Assembly (NCBI GenBank): GCA_035651715.1
Contig: DASRFD010000153.1
Coordinates: 1-62,662, forward strand
DNA: 62,662 nt
Origin: Nevskia sp035651715
Lineage (GTDB): Bacteria; Pseudomonadota; Gammaproteobacteria; Nevskiales; Nevskiaceae
Direction: 5' to 3'
The notes beneath the pieces are model-generated. The model was not told the origin of the DNA, did not search any database, and worked only from the letters and a program-made list of their open reading frames with translations. This document shows, piece after piece, positions 42,240 to 51,346 of this stretch. The first letter of the stretch is position 1, and each line of letters starts with the position of its first letter. The position numbers were made by a program, and so were the translations under genes.

Positions 42240-42941
42240 ATGAAAAAGCTGCTGCTGTACGGCACCGCCGCCGGTGCCCTGTGCGCGTCCTTTGCCGGCC
42301 AGGCCGACGCTTACTTCATTCCCCGCGGCAACGTCGCCCTGTATGGGTCGTACATGGACCAGCGTGACGGCGTCGCCGGCACCAATCCCGACGGCGGCGG
42401 CGGCGGTGTCCAGCTCGGCCTGAGCCTGACGCGCAACTTCTTCATCGGCGGCAGCTACCAGTACGACTACCTGAGCCAGAGCGATGCGCCGGCTTCGGCC
42501 TTCGGCCTGGGCGGCGGCCAGATCAGCTACGGCGAAAAGGTGGGGCAGGCCCGCGCCGGCGGCGGCCTGGTGTTCCACACCCCGCTGGCGCCGCTGGACG
42601 TGTTCGGCAAGGTCGAATACACGCATTACGACTATCAGACGGTGCACGCCACCTCCAACGGCGGCGGCCCCCTCGGCAACAGCGACCGCGTCAACGACGA
42701 CGGCGTCGGCTTCCATGCCGGCTTGCAGACCCGCGCGCCGGGCTTTTCGATCTACGGCAGCCTGGGCTACCTGGAACTGAGCAAGAGCGAAGGGCCGGAA
42801 TTCAACGTCGGCTTCATGCTGCCGCTGGCGCCGCTGACCTGGGGCTTCATCGAGTACCGCTACGACGACCTGCGCTACGTCGGCTATTCCGACCGCAACG
42901 AGACCAGCGACGTGCGGGCGGGCGTGAGGCTGTCGTTCTGA
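42240..42941 (+). CDS. Outer-membrane beta-barrel protein
   Basis: A 233-residue protein with signal peptide (MKKLLLYGTAAGALCASFAG, cleavage near ADAY) and alternating hydrophobic/polar strands ending in an aromatic residue: NVALYGSYMDQRDGVAG, FFIGGSYQYDYLSQS, VFGKVEYTHYDYQTV, GFHAGLQTRAPGFSIYGSLG, FIEYRYDDLRYVGYS, then GVRLSF with C-terminal Phe, the assembly signal for BamA. It is an 8- to 10-stranded porin-like barrel with no named family that I recognise. Convergent with the permease gene. Confidence 0.82.
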   Translation: MKKLLLYGTAAGALCASFAGQADAYFIPRGNVALYGSYMDQRDGVAGTNPDGGGGGVQLGLSLTRNFFIGGSYQYDYLSQSDAPASAFGLGGGQISYGEKVGQARAGGGLVFHTPLAPLDVFGKVEYTHYDYQTVHATSNGGGPLGNSDRVNDDGVGFHAGLQTRAPGFSIYGSLGYLELSKSEGPEFNVGFMLPLAPLTWGFIEYRYDDLRYVGYSDRNETSDVRAGVRLSF

Positions 42942-43010
42942 CAGGTGAGCGTCAGTAGCCGGTGGTCGGTTGAAGCGTTGTTGTACTGACAACCCATCAC
43001 CGACAACCGG

Positions 43011-45014
43011 CTACTTGATCGGCATGCGCGCTTCCGGCAGCGCCTCCGGCACGTGCACCGGCACCACGATCATTTCCTGGCCGGTGAGCTGCAGGCGGCG
43101 CTGCATCGCCAGCGGCATCTGGTTGTGCAGCAGCCGCCGCCACAGGCTCTCCTTGTCGAAGAACAGCTTGCTGGCGAAGCAGACGCTGCGCGGGAAGTCC
43201 TGCAGCACTTTCTGCGTCAGCTGGGTCAGCTCCTCCAGCGGGTCGGCGCCGTAGGCCTGGTAGGAGGCGGCGCGGTAGCCGAGGCTGACGCAGTAGCTGC
43301 TGAAATAGCGCAGCGAGTTGTCGATGCGCGCCTGCAGCGACTTGATCGAGCGCGCGCTGTCGAAGGCCTGCTTGTCCACTTCGCCGACGGCGACGAAAAC
43401 GAAGTTCTGGAAGCGGCCGGGGAACTGGCGCAGCACCCATTGCAGCATATGCATGCCGGCGCCGCGGTTGCCGCCGACGAACAGCACCGCGGTTTCCTGC
43501 GCCGGGTCGGGCGGCGGCGAGGCGGCGTCGTCATCCCAGCTCAGCGGCAGCGAATAGGTGTCGTCGACCCGCTCCATCGCCGCCTGCACGTCCTCGTAGT
43601 GGCGGCGCACCGCGATGCACAGCGCCACCACCGCGCTGGTGATGAGCAGGGTGATCCAGCCGCCTTCGGTGAACTTCTCGGCGATGGTCACCAGCAGGAT
43701 GAAGCCCGTCACCAGCAGTCCCACACCCGACAGCGCCAGGCGTTTCCACCAGCCCGCCACGAAGCGGCGCTGTTCCCACCAGTGCTTGCACAGGCCGAAC
43801 AGCGACAGCGAGAAGGTCAGGAACACGTTGATGGAGTACAACACCACCAGCAGCGACACCGCGCCGTGGCTCCACAGCAGGATCGCCAGCGCCGCCAGGC
43901 CCATCACCAGCACGCCGTTCTGCGTCACCATGCGGCTGGAGAGCTGGCGGAACTGGCGCGGCACCCAGCGGTCCGCCGCCATGTTGGCCATCACCGCCGG
44001 GCCGCCGAGGAAGCCGGTGTTGGCCGCCACCAGCAGCAGGCCGCCTTCCAGGCCCAGGGTCAGGCTCAGGGCGGTGTTCTCCAGGTGCGGCGAATGCCAG
44101 CCCAGGCTGGAGATGACCTGCTTGAAGGTCACCGCGTTCAGCGTCTGGCCTTCCACCGGCGCGGCCTGCCACAGCAGGTAGAGCAGGATGATGCCGCCGG
44201 CGGTGAAGGCCAGCGAGGTGGCCATGTAGAACATGGTCAGGTGGCCGGTGCGCACGCGCGGCTCGGCCAGCATGTTGATGTTGTTCGACACCGCCTCGAT
44301 GCCGGTGTAGGTGCCGCCGCCGAGCGAATAGGCGCGCAGGAACAGCGACACCGCGAACAGCCAGCCGGATTGCTGGAACAGCTCGTCGGTCTGGCGCAGC
44401 GTCTCCGGCATCAGGGTGTCGATCAGCTCGGACTTGGCGGCGATGCCATAGCCGATCAGCACCGCGTGGCTGACGAAGAAGCCGAGGAAGATCGGCAGCA
44501 GGATCTGGATCGATTCCTTCATGCCGCGGAGGTTGAGCACGATCAGCAGCCCCACCAGGCCCAGCTCGGTGAGGAATTTCCAGGACTGCCAGTCCGCCGG
44601 CAGCAGGCTGAACACCGCGTCGGCGGCGCTGGCCACCGAAATGGTGATGGTCAGCACGTAGTCGACGATCAGCGCCGAGCCGGAGAGCAGCCCGGCATAG
44701 GGGCCGATCAGGCGCGTCGCCGCCTTGTAGCCGCCGCCGCCGGAGGGGAACAGCTCGATCACCTGGTTGTAGGCCAGGGCGATGATGAACACGGTCAGCG
44801 CGGTGGCGACCGCCAGGTACAGCGCCAGATGGGTGTGCACCCCCAGCGCCAGGAACGCTTCCTCCGGGCCGTAGCAGGCCGAGGACAAGCCGTCCGCGCC
44901 CAGGCCGATCCACGCCAGGAACGCCACCAGCACGATGTGCTGGCGGGTGTGGGGATTGAGAGGATCGAGCTTGCCCCCGATGACGAGGCGGCGGAACGCG
45001 TGGAGAAACTTCAT
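43011..45014 (-). CDS. KimA-like APC-superfamily permease (possible potassium uptake)
   Basis: A 667-residue inner-membrane protein with about 12 transmembrane helices (about 25-460) and a cytoplasmic C-terminal domain (about 470-667). The opening GLGADGLSSACYGPEEAFLA and the SALIVDYVLTITISVASAAD segment resemble KimA/YdaO-type APC permeases, some of which take up potassium. The C-terminal part (ETAVLFVGGNRGAGMHMLQW, the FFDKESLWRRLLHNQMPLAM segment) is a soluble regulatory or nucleotide-binding-like domain. Substrate is not fixed by the sequence. It is divergent from proS with 247 bp between. Confidence 0.85.
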   Translation of the reverse strand: MKFLHAFRRLVIGGKLDPLNPHTRQHIVLVAFLAWIGLGADGLSSACYGPEEAFLALGVHTHLALYLAVATALTVFIIALAYNQVIELFPSGGGGYKAATRLIGPYAGLLSGSALIVDYVLTITISVASAADAVFSLLPADWQSWKFLTELGLVGLLIVLNLRGMKESIQILLPIFLGFFVSHAVLIGYGIAAKSELIDTLMPETLRQTDELFQQSGWLFAVSLFLRAYSLGGGTYTGIEAVSNNINMLAEPRVRTGHLTMFYMATSLAFTAGGIILLYLLWQAAPVEGQTLNAVTFKQVISSLGWHSPHLENTALSLTLGLEGGLLLVAANTGFLGGPAVMANMAADRWVPRQFRQLSSRMVTQNGVLVMGLAALAILLWSHGAVSLLVVLYSINVFLTFSLSLFGLCKHWWEQRRFVAGWWKRLALSGVGLLVTGFILLVTIAEKFTEGGWITLLITSAVVALCIAVRRHYEDVQAAMERVDDTYSLPLSWDDDAASPPPDPAQETAVLFVGGNRGAGMHMLQWVLRQFPGRFQNFVFVAVGEVDKQAFDSARSIKSLQARIDNSLRYFSSYCVSLGYRAASYQAYGADPLEELTQLTQKVLQDFPRSVCFASKLFFDKESLWRRLLHNQMPLAMQRRLQLTGQEMIVVPVHVPEALPEARMPIK

Positions 45015-45191
45015 GCTTGACGTTCGCGCGCTCAGCCTGCCGGGGACGGCCGTAATGAGACGTGCATCCCATCATTATAACGTTGCGCCCCCTTGAAGGG
45101 GCCGGGGCGGCCTGGACGGGCGTAACCGGGCGCCGGCCGGCCGGGCGCACGAAAACGGGGCGCGCCGGGGCGGCAGGCCCGCCGCTTCGGC

Positions 45192-45197
45192 TAAAAT
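45192..45197 (+). promoter_or_regulatory. Candidate -10 box TAAAAT upstream of proS
   Basis: TAAAAT in CGGCTAAAATCCG, 64 bp before the proS start. Similar TAAA(A/C)T boxes precede lpxO-like, wrbA-like and purM genes. No clear -35 element is paired with it. Confidence 0.4.
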
Positions 45198-45261
45198 CCG
45201 CTCCAATCTCAAGCCATTCCAACGCTCCCGGCCTGTCCGCAGGGGCAACACAGGACCCTAC

Positions 45262-46962
45262 ATGCGTCTTTCCAAGTATTTCCTCGTCACCGCCAAGGAA
45301 ACCCCGGCGGATGCGGAGGTGGTCAGCCACCAGCTGATGCTGCGCGCCGGCCTGATCCGCAAGCTCGGCGCCGGGCTCTACACCTGGCTGCCGCTGGGCC
45401 TGCGCGTGGTGCAGAAGGTCGAGGCCATCGTGCGCGAGGAGATGAACCGCGCCGGCGCGCTGGAGGTGCTGGTGCCGCCGCAGGTGCCGGCCGAGTTGTG
45501 GCTGGAGTCGGGCCGCTACGAGAAGTACGGTCCGGAGCTGCTGCGCTTCAAGGATCGCCACCAGCGCGACTTCATCCTCGGCCCGACACACGAGGAAGTC
45601 ATCACCGACATGGCGCGGCGCGACATCCGCAGCTACAAGCAGCTGCCGATCAACTTCTACCAGATCCAGACCAAGTTCCGCGACGAGATCCGGCCGCGCT
45701 TCGGCGTGATGCGCGGGCGCGAGTTCCTGATGAAGGATGCCTACTCGTTCCATGCCGACGAGGCGGACCTGGTGCGCGAATACCGCAACATGCGCGAGGC
45801 CTATCGCGCCATCTTCACGCGCATCGGCGTCGATTTCCGCATCGTCAAGGCCGACTCGGGCGCGATCGGGGGCGACCGCAGCGAGGAGTTCCACGTGCTG
45901 GCGCAGTCCGGCGAGGACCTGCTGGCCGTGTCGGACGGCTCCGACTACGCCGCCAATCTCGAGGCGGCGGAGCTCAAGCCGGTCGGCGCCCGCGCCGCCG
46001 CCGCCGCCGCCGCGGTGGAGAAGGTTTCCACGCCGACGCAGAAGACCTGCGAGGAAGTGGCGGCGCTGCTGCAGATCCCGCTGCAGACCACCATCAAGCT
46101 GATCGTGGCCAAGGCGCGCGACGGCGGCCTGGTGGCGCTGGCGCTGCGCGGCGATCACACGCTCAATCCGCTCAAGGCGGTCAAGCATCCCAAGGTAGCC
46201 GAACCCTTCACCCTGGCCGGCGATGCCGAGATCCGCGCCGCCTTCGGCGCCGAGCCCGGCTTCCTCGGTCCCACGGCCAAGGTCAGCCTGGTCGCCGACC
46301 ACGCCGCCGCCGTGCTGTCGGATTTCGTCTGCGGCGCCAATGAAACCGGCTACCACCTGCGCGGCGTCAACTGGGGCCGCGACACCGCCGAGCCGGAGAG
46401 CTTTGACCTGCGCAACGCGGTGGCCGGCGATCCCAGCCCGGACGGCAGCGGCAAGCTGTCGCTGGTGCGCGGCATCGAGGTCGGCCACATCTTCCAGCTC
46501 GGCCGCAAGTATTCCGAGTCCATGCACATGACCGTGCTCGACGAGAACGGCAAGGAGCTGGTGCCGGAAATGGGCTGCTACGGCATCGGCGTGACCCGCC
46601 TGGTTGCGGCGGTGATCGAGCAGCGCAACGACGCCGGCGGCATCATCTGGCCGGACTCGGTCGCGCCGTTCCGCGTCATCATCTGCCCGATCGGCCTGGA
46701 CAAGTCGGCGGCGGTGAAGGCGGCAGCAGAGAAGCTCTACGGCGAGCTCGGCGCAGCCGGCATCGACACCCTGCTCGATGACCGCGGCCAGCGTCCGGGC
46801 TCGATGTTTGCCGACGCCGACCTGATCGGCATCCCGCACCGCATCGTCATCGGCGACAAGGGCCTGGCCAACGCCCAGTTCGAGTACAAGCGCCGCGGCA
46901 CCGCCGAGGCGCAGATGATCGCCGCAACCACTCAGGCCGTGCTGGAGAAATTGAACGCGTGA
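45262..46962 (+). CDS. proS: Prolyl-tRNA synthetase
   Basis: A 566-residue class II synthetase that charges tRNA-Pro. Seen: motif 2/3 region (LRFKDRHQRDFILGPTHEEV, FYQIQTKFRDEIRPRFGVMR, LMKDAYSFH), and the YbaK-type editing domain inserted at about 245-390 (STPTQKTCEEVAALLQIPLQ, HTLNPLKAVKHPKVAEPFTL) that clears mis-charged Ala, and the C-terminal anticodon-binding domain. Bacterial (E. coli-type) architecture and length. Its stop overlaps the longest frame of the next gene by 4 bp, but that gene probably starts later. Confidence 0.97.
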   Translation: MRLSKYFLVTAKETPADAEVVSHQLMLRAGLIRKLGAGLYTWLPLGLRVVQKVEAIVREEMNRAGALEVLVPPQVPAELWLESGRYEKYGPELLRFKDRHQRDFILGPTHEEVITDMARRDIRSYKQLPINFYQIQTKFRDEIRPRFGVMRGREFLMKDAYSFHADEADLVREYRNMREAYRAIFTRIGVDFRIVKADSGAIGGDRSEEFHVLAQSGEDLLAVSDGSDYAANLEAAELKPVGARAAAAAAAVEKVSTPTQKTCEEVAALLQIPLQTTIKLIVAKARDGGLVALALRGDHTLNPLKAVKHPKVAEPFTLAGDAEIRAAFGAEPGFLGPTAKVSLVADHAAAVLSDFVCGANETGYHLRGVNWGRDTAEPESFDLRNAVAGDPSPDGSGKLSLVRGIEVGHIFQLGRKYSESMHMTVLDENGKELVPEMGCYGIGVTRLVAAVIEQRNDAGGIIWPDSVAPFRVIICPIGLDKSAAVKAAAEKLYGELGAAGIDTLLDDRGQRPGSMFADADLIGIPHRIVIGDKGLANAQFEYKRRGTAEAQMIAATTQAVLEKLNA

Positions 46963-46971
46963 CGGGGCAGG

Positions 46972-47020
46972 GGAGTTCTCCCTCCCCTTGCGGGAGGGGG
47001 GCGGGGAATGGGGCGGCGCC
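46972..47020. repeat. GC-rich dispersed repeat (CTCCCTCCCC...GGGAGGGGG type)
   Basis: CCCTCCCCTTGCGGGAGGGGG with a following GCGGGGAATGGGG, between the proS stop and the lytic transglycosylase start; it has 8-bp near-complementary arms. This type of repeat is common in proteobacterial intergenic DNA, and its presence argues that the transglycosylase starts after it. Confidence 0.5.
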
Positions 47021-47030
47021 GTCGGCGCGC

Positions 47031-47606
47031 ATGCGCGCGGTGGTCTGCGCCCTGGCTCTGATGCTGGTCGTCCCCGCCTACGCCGGCCCCACCGGCGAGC
47101 CCGAGCCGGAACTGCGCGCGCGCCTGGCGCAGGCGATCAAGGACGGCGACGGCTTCGACGACCGCTACGCCGCCGAGGTCTGGCTTGCCGACATGTCCAC
47201 GCGGATGCAGCGCCACGTGCCCAAGGCGATGCCGGACCCGGCATCGCGCCTGGAGTTCCTGCGCCTGGTCCACGCCGAGGCGCACAAGGCGCGCCTGTCG
47301 CCGGAACTGGTGATGGCGGTGATCAACGTCGAAAGCGGCTTCGACCGTCTCGCCATCTCGCGCTCCGGCGCCTTTGGCCTGATGCAGATCATGCCGTTCT
47401 GGCTCAACGAAATCGGGCAGGGTGGCGACAACCTGTTCCAGGTCCGGACCAACCTGCGCATGGGCTGCACCATCCTGCGCTACTACCTGGACATGGAACA
47501 CAACAGCTACGTACGCGCCCTGGCGCGCTATAACGGCAGCACCGGGCGGCCCAACTATCCGTACCTGGTGCTGAACCTGCTGAACAAGCGATGGTCACCG
47601 CATTAG
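47031..47606 (+). CDS. Lytic murein transglycosylase (Slt-type)
   Basis: A 191-residue exported enzyme from ATG 47031 with signal peptide (MRAVVCALALMLVVPAYAGP). The SLT domain has catalytic Glu101 in VESGFD, the AISRSGAFGLMQIMP motif, TNLRMGCTILRYYLDME and RALARYNGS. It cleaves peptidoglycan between MurNAc and GlcNAc with formation of 1,6-anhydro ends. The frame continues upstream to 46959 across a GC-rich repeat, so I reject the longer start. Confidence 0.88.
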   Translation: MRAVVCALALMLVVPAYAGPTGEPEPELRARLAQAIKDGDGFDDRYAAEVWLADMSTRMQRHVPKAMPDPASRLEFLRLVHAEAHKARLSPELVMAVINVESGFDRLAISRSGAFGLMQIMPFWLNEIGQGGDNLFQVRTNLRMGCTILRYYLDMEHNSYVRALARYNGSTGRPNYPYLVLNLLNKRWSPH

Positions 47607-47798
47607 GAAAATAATTCACGGCTGGCCCCAGCCGATTCACGCTTCGTCACAAACCTGGGGTAGCATGCCTGCCCTTGCTGAAAGATACCCGGCGGTATTC
47701 CGCCAGCGGCGGGATGCCGTCCGTCGCTTCGCCCTCAACTGATTGTTTCTGGAAGGAAATCCGCTTTCGTCCTGTTCAGGGAAGAAATACTTGCTCGA

Positions 47799-47817
47799 TT
47801 TTTGAATCTGGTTCAAA
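47799..47817. promoter_or_regulatory. Palindromic candidate operator of the TetR/efflux unit
   Basis: TTTTGAA-TCTGG-TTCAAAA, a perfect 7-bp inverted repeat with a 5-bp spacer, in an otherwise GC-rich region, 29 bp before the TetR start. The arms are of the size TetR dimers bind, and the site is well placed for autoregulation and for repression of the efflux genes behind it. Confidence 0.6.
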
Positions 47818-47846
47818 ATTCGCGCCGAATTCATGGGAGACAAGGC

Positions 47847-48572
47847 TTGGGTACCCGGGAACGCCGCCAGCGGCAGGTCGCGGAGCGCGAACACCTGTTC
47901 CTCGGGGCTGCGCGCGAGCTGATCCGGCAGGACGGCCTGCTCAATCTGCAGATGGCCCGCATCGCCGAGAAGTGCGATTACGCCGTCGGCACGCTCTACC
48001 AGCACTTCGGCTCCAAGGAAGACCTGCTGGTGGCGCTGGCGACCGACAACGCCCAGCACCGGGTCGAGCTGTTCCGCCGCGTCGACGAATGGAAGGCGCC
48101 GACCCGCGACCGCATGATGGGCATCGCGGTGGCCGACCTGATGTTCGTGCAGCTGTATCCGGAGCACTTCCGCCTGGCGCAGCTGGCCTTCACCGAGATC
48201 GTGTGGGGCGCCGCCTCGCCGGAGCGCCGCCGGCTGGCGCTGGAGTCGGGCGAGCCGCTGGGCCGCATCTGCGACGGCATCATCGAGGAGGCGGTGCGCC
48301 GCGGCGATCTCAAGCTCAGAGGCCTGAAGCCGACCGAGCTGGGCCTGGGGCCCTGGGCCATGACCATCGGCACGCACTCGATCGTGCACGTCGAGGGCAT
48401 TCTCGAGCAGGGCCAGATCGGCGATCCCTACCGGCTGCTGATGCGTCACCTGCACTGCCTGCTCAACGGCTTCGACTGGCAGCCATTGTTCGATCCCGCC
48501 GACGACGCGGCAGTGGACCGGAAGACCAAGCAAATCTGCAACGAGGTGTTCAATGACATCGCGTGTAACTAA
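47847..48572 (+). CDS. TetR family transcriptional regulator
   Basis: A 241-residue regulator from TTG 47847 (GGGAGACAAGGC upstream); the open frame begins 45 bp earlier. The HTH is at about 20-66: ARELIRQDGLLNLQMARIAE, then CDYAVGTLYQHFGSKEDLLV. The rest is an all-helical ligand domain of unknown ligand. Its 3' end overlaps the start of the outer-membrane factor gene (48553) by 20 bp, so the regulator and the efflux genes form one operon. It most likely represses that operon and is relieved by a pump substrate. Confidence 0.9.
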   Translation: MGTRERRQRQVAEREHLFLGAARELIRQDGLLNLQMARIAEKCDYAVGTLYQHFGSKEDLLVALATDNAQHRVELFRRVDEWKAPTRDRMMGIAVADLMFVQLYPEHFRLAQLAFTEIVWGAASPERRRLALESGEPLGRICDGIIEEAVRRGDLKLRGLKPTELGLGPWAMTIGTHSIVHVEGILEQGQIGDPYRLLMRHLHCLLNGFDWQPLFDPADDAAVDRKTKQICNEVFNDIACN

Positions 48573-50046
48573 GGCTGGCATCGCGGCGTTCGCCGCGGCG
48601 CTCAGCGCCTGCGCCGTGGGGCCGGACTTCAAGCGTCCGGATTCGCCCCAGGCGCAGTCCTATACCGCCACGCCGCTGCCGGCCAGGACGGTCGCGGCCA
48701 AGGGCGAGGCCGGCAAGGTCCAGACCTTCCAGCACGGCGCCGACATTCCGGCGCAGTGGTGGACCCTGTTCCATTCCGAGAAGCTCAACGCGCTGGTCGA
48801 GGAGGCGCTGCGCGCCAACCAGGACGTGGCGGCCGCCCAGGCCGCGCTGCGCCAGGCCAACGAGAACGCGCGGGCGGCGCAGGGCAGCTTCTTCCCGTCC
48901 TTCGACGGCAGCGGCACGGTCACGCGCCAGAAGATCTCCGGCACCTCCTTCGGCCAGCCCAGCGCCGGCACCTCGATCTACAGCGTCTTCAACGCCAGCG
49001 TGAACGTGTCCTACACGCTCGACGTGTGGGGCGGGGTGCGGCGCGGCGTCGAGGCGCAGCGCGCCCAGGCCGAGTACCAGGACTTCCAGCTCGAAGGCAC
49101 CTACCTGACCCTGACCGCCAACGTCGTCACCACCGCGGTGCAGGAAGCCTCGCTGCGCGCGCAGATCGCCGCCACCGAGCAGATCGTCGATGCCGACCGC
49201 AAGCAGCTGGAGGTGGTCAAGCGCCAGTTCGACCTCGGCGGCGTGTCCAAGGTCGACGTGCTGACCCAGCAGTCGCAGCTGGCCAACATCCTCGCCACGC
49301 TGCCGTCGCTGCGCAAGCAGCTGGCGCAGAACCGCAACCTGCTGGCGGTGCTGCTCGGCCGCCTGCCGAGCGAGCAGCCGGCGGCGCGCTTCGAACTGGA
49401 CGACCTGAAGCTGCCGGAGGATTTGCCGGTGAGCGTGCCGTCCCGCCTGGTCGGCCAGCGCCCGGACATCCGCGCGCAGGAGGCCCTGCTGCACCAGGCC
49501 AGCGCGGAGGTCGGCGTGGCCACCGCCAACATGCTGCCGCAGGTCACCATCAGCGGCAGCTACGGCGACTCCAACACCAACATTTCCGACCTGCTCAAGA
49601 GCGCCAGCAACGTCTGGAGCATCGGCGGCGGCCTGACCCAGCCGATCTTCCACGGCGGCGAGCTGCTGCACAAGAAGCGCGCGGCGGTGGCGGCCTACGA
49701 CCAGGCCCTGGCCAAGTACCGCGGCACCGTGCTCGGCGCGTTCCAGAACGTGGCCGACACGCTGCACGCGCTCGATGCCGACGCCGCGGCGCTGCAGGCC
49801 CAGGACGAGGCGGCCGACGCCGCCGAGGAAGCGTTCAAGCTGGCGCGCACGCAGTACCAGGCGGGCTCGATCAGCAACCTGACCCTGCTGGTGTCGCTGC
49901 GCCAGTACCAGCAGGCGCGCATCGCCCAGCTGCAGGCGCAGGCGGCGCGCTATGCCGACACCGCGGCGCTGTTCCAGGCCCTGGGCGGCGGCTGGTGGAA
50001 CCGCCAGCCGGCCACGGTGGCCGCCAATACCCCGAACAAGCACTGA
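48553..50046 (+). CDS. RND efflux outer-membrane factor (NodT family lipoprotein)
   Basis: A 497-residue outer-membrane channel of the TolC/OprM type. Lipobox LSAC with Cys20 and the CAVGPDFKRPD motif give the NodT subfamily. The paired coiled-coil repeats are visible (ALRANQDVAAAQAALRQANE; SNLTLLVSLRQYQQARIAQL). It forms the outer-membrane exit duct for the adaptor and pump encoded next. Starts inside the TetR gene by 20 bp. Confidence 0.93.
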   Translation: MTSRVTKAGIAAFAAALSACAVGPDFKRPDSPQAQSYTATPLPARTVAAKGEAGKVQTFQHGADIPAQWWTLFHSEKLNALVEEALRANQDVAAAQAALRQANENARAAQGSFFPSFDGSGTVTRQKISGTSFGQPSAGTSIYSVFNASVNVSYTLDVWGGVRRGVEAQRAQAEYQDFQLEGTYLTLTANVVTTAVQEASLRAQIAATEQIVDADRKQLEVVKRQFDLGGVSKVDVLTQQSQLANILATLPSLRKQLAQNRNLLAVLLGRLPSEQPAARFELDDLKLPEDLPVSVPSRLVGQRPDIRAQEALLHQASAEVGVATANMLPQVTISGSYGDSNTNISDLLKSASNVWSIGGGLTQPIFHGGELLHKKRAAVAAYDQALAKYRGTVLGAFQNVADTLHALDADAAALQAQDEAADAAEEAFKLARTQYQAGSISNLTLLVSLRQYQQARIAQLQAQAARYADTAALFQALGGGWWNRQPATVAANTPNKH

Positions 50047-50086
50047 ACACTTTTGCCCCGGCAGCGCCCGGAAAAAAGGAATCGAG

Positions 50087-51331
50087 ATGGAAGCGAGCAT
50101 GAACAGCAGCAAGTCCAGCGGCCGCGGCAAGGCCTGGCTCCTGATGATCGTCGGCGTGGTCGCATTGATCCTCGTGATCGGCGGCATCTGGGGCTACAAC
50201 CTGTTCACCATGATCCAGGGCTTCAAGGCCATGGGCGTACCCAAGCAGACCGTCTCGACCATGAAGGCGGGCTACGACGAATGGCACACCGAGCTCGCCG
50301 CGGTGGGCAACCTGCGCGCCGAGCGCGGCGCCGACCTCAGCCTCGAAGTGGCCGGCGTGGTCGACCGCATCGAGTTCAAGTCCGGCGACGACGTCAAGGC
50401 CGGGCAGCTGCTGCTGAGCCTGCGCTCGGCCGACGACGTCGCCCACCTGGAGTCGCTCAAGGCCGCCGCCAGCCTGGCCGAGACCGTCTACAACCGCGAC
50501 AGGTCGCAGCTGCAGGCCGGCGCCATCAGCCAGGCCACCCTGGACAGCGACGCGGCCAACCTGCGCAGCGCCAAGGCCCAGGTCGCCGAGCAGCAGGCCC
50601 TGGTCGACAAGAAGGCGCTGCGCGCGCCCTTCGCCGGCCATCTGGGCATCCGCGCCGTGGACCTGGGCCAGTACCTGTCGCCGGGCACCAAGGTGGTGAC
50701 CCTGCAGCAGCTCGACCCGATCCTGGTGGACTTCAACGTGCCGCAGCAGGCCCTCAACCAGATCGCGGTGGGGCAGAAGGTCAGCGCGGTCAGCGATACC
50801 TATCCGGACCTGAAGTTCGACGGCGTCATCGCCGCCATCGACCCGCACGTCGACACCGACACGCGCAACGTCGCGGTGCGCGCCTCGCTGCAGAACCCGG
50901 ACCGCAAGCTGCTGCCGGGCATGTTCGCCAAGATCGCGATCACCGTGGGCGAGCCGCAGCGCTATCTGACGCTGCCGCAGAACGCCATCACCTTCAACCC
51001 CTATGGCGAGACCGTGTTCGTCGTCTCCACCGCCGGCAAGCTCAAGGCCGAGCAGGAGGCCAAGGCCAAGAACGAGGTGCTGACCGAGCACGACAAGCAG
51101 GCCGCCGGCGCCGCCGAGCCGCAGATGGACCCGAACCAGAGCGTGGCCAAGCAGGTGTTCGTCACCGTCGGCCCGACCCGCGGCGACCAGATCGCCATCC
51201 TCAAGGGCCTCAACGAGGGCGACGAGGTGGTGACCAGCGGCCAGCTCAAGCTCAAGACCGGCTCGGCGCTGAACATCAACAATGCGGTGCAGCCGGCCAA
51301 CGATCCGAATCCGAAGCCGTCCGAAGAGTAA
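50087..51331 (+). CDS. RND efflux periplasmic adaptor subunit
   Basis: A 414-residue membrane-fusion protein. One N-terminal transmembrane helix (about 18-40, LLMIVGVVALILVIGGIWGY) rather than a lipobox; then a lipoyl/biotinyl-like half (VAGVVDRIEFKSGDDVKAGQ), a coiled-coil hairpin (about 105-170), second half (LRAPFAGHLGIRAVDLGQYL) and beta-barrel and membrane-proximal domains. An unusually long Lys/Glu-rich insert lies at about 325-365. ATG 50087 follows AAAAAAGGAATCGAG. It bridges pump and outer-membrane factor. Family: MexH/MdtA-like. Confidence 0.92.
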   Translation: MEASMNSSKSSGRGKAWLLMIVGVVALILVIGGIWGYNLFTMIQGFKAMGVPKQTVSTMKAGYDEWHTELAAVGNLRAERGADLSLEVAGVVDRIEFKSGDDVKAGQLLLSLRSADDVAHLESLKAAASLAETVYNRDRSQLQAGAISQATLDSDAANLRSAKAQVAEQQALVDKKALRAPFAGHLGIRAVDLGQYLSPGTKVVTLQQLDPILVDFNVPQQALNQIAVGQKVSAVSDTYPDLKFDGVIAAIDPHVDTDTRNVAVRASLQNPDRKLLPGMFAKIAITVGEPQRYLTLPQNAITFNPYGETVFVVSTAGKLKAEQEAKAKNEVLTEHDKQAAGAAEPQMDPNQSVAKQVFVTVGPTRGDQIAILKGLNEGDEVVTSGQLKLKTGSALNINNAVQPANDPNPKPSEE

Positions 51332-51346
51332 GGCATCCCCCCAGCC

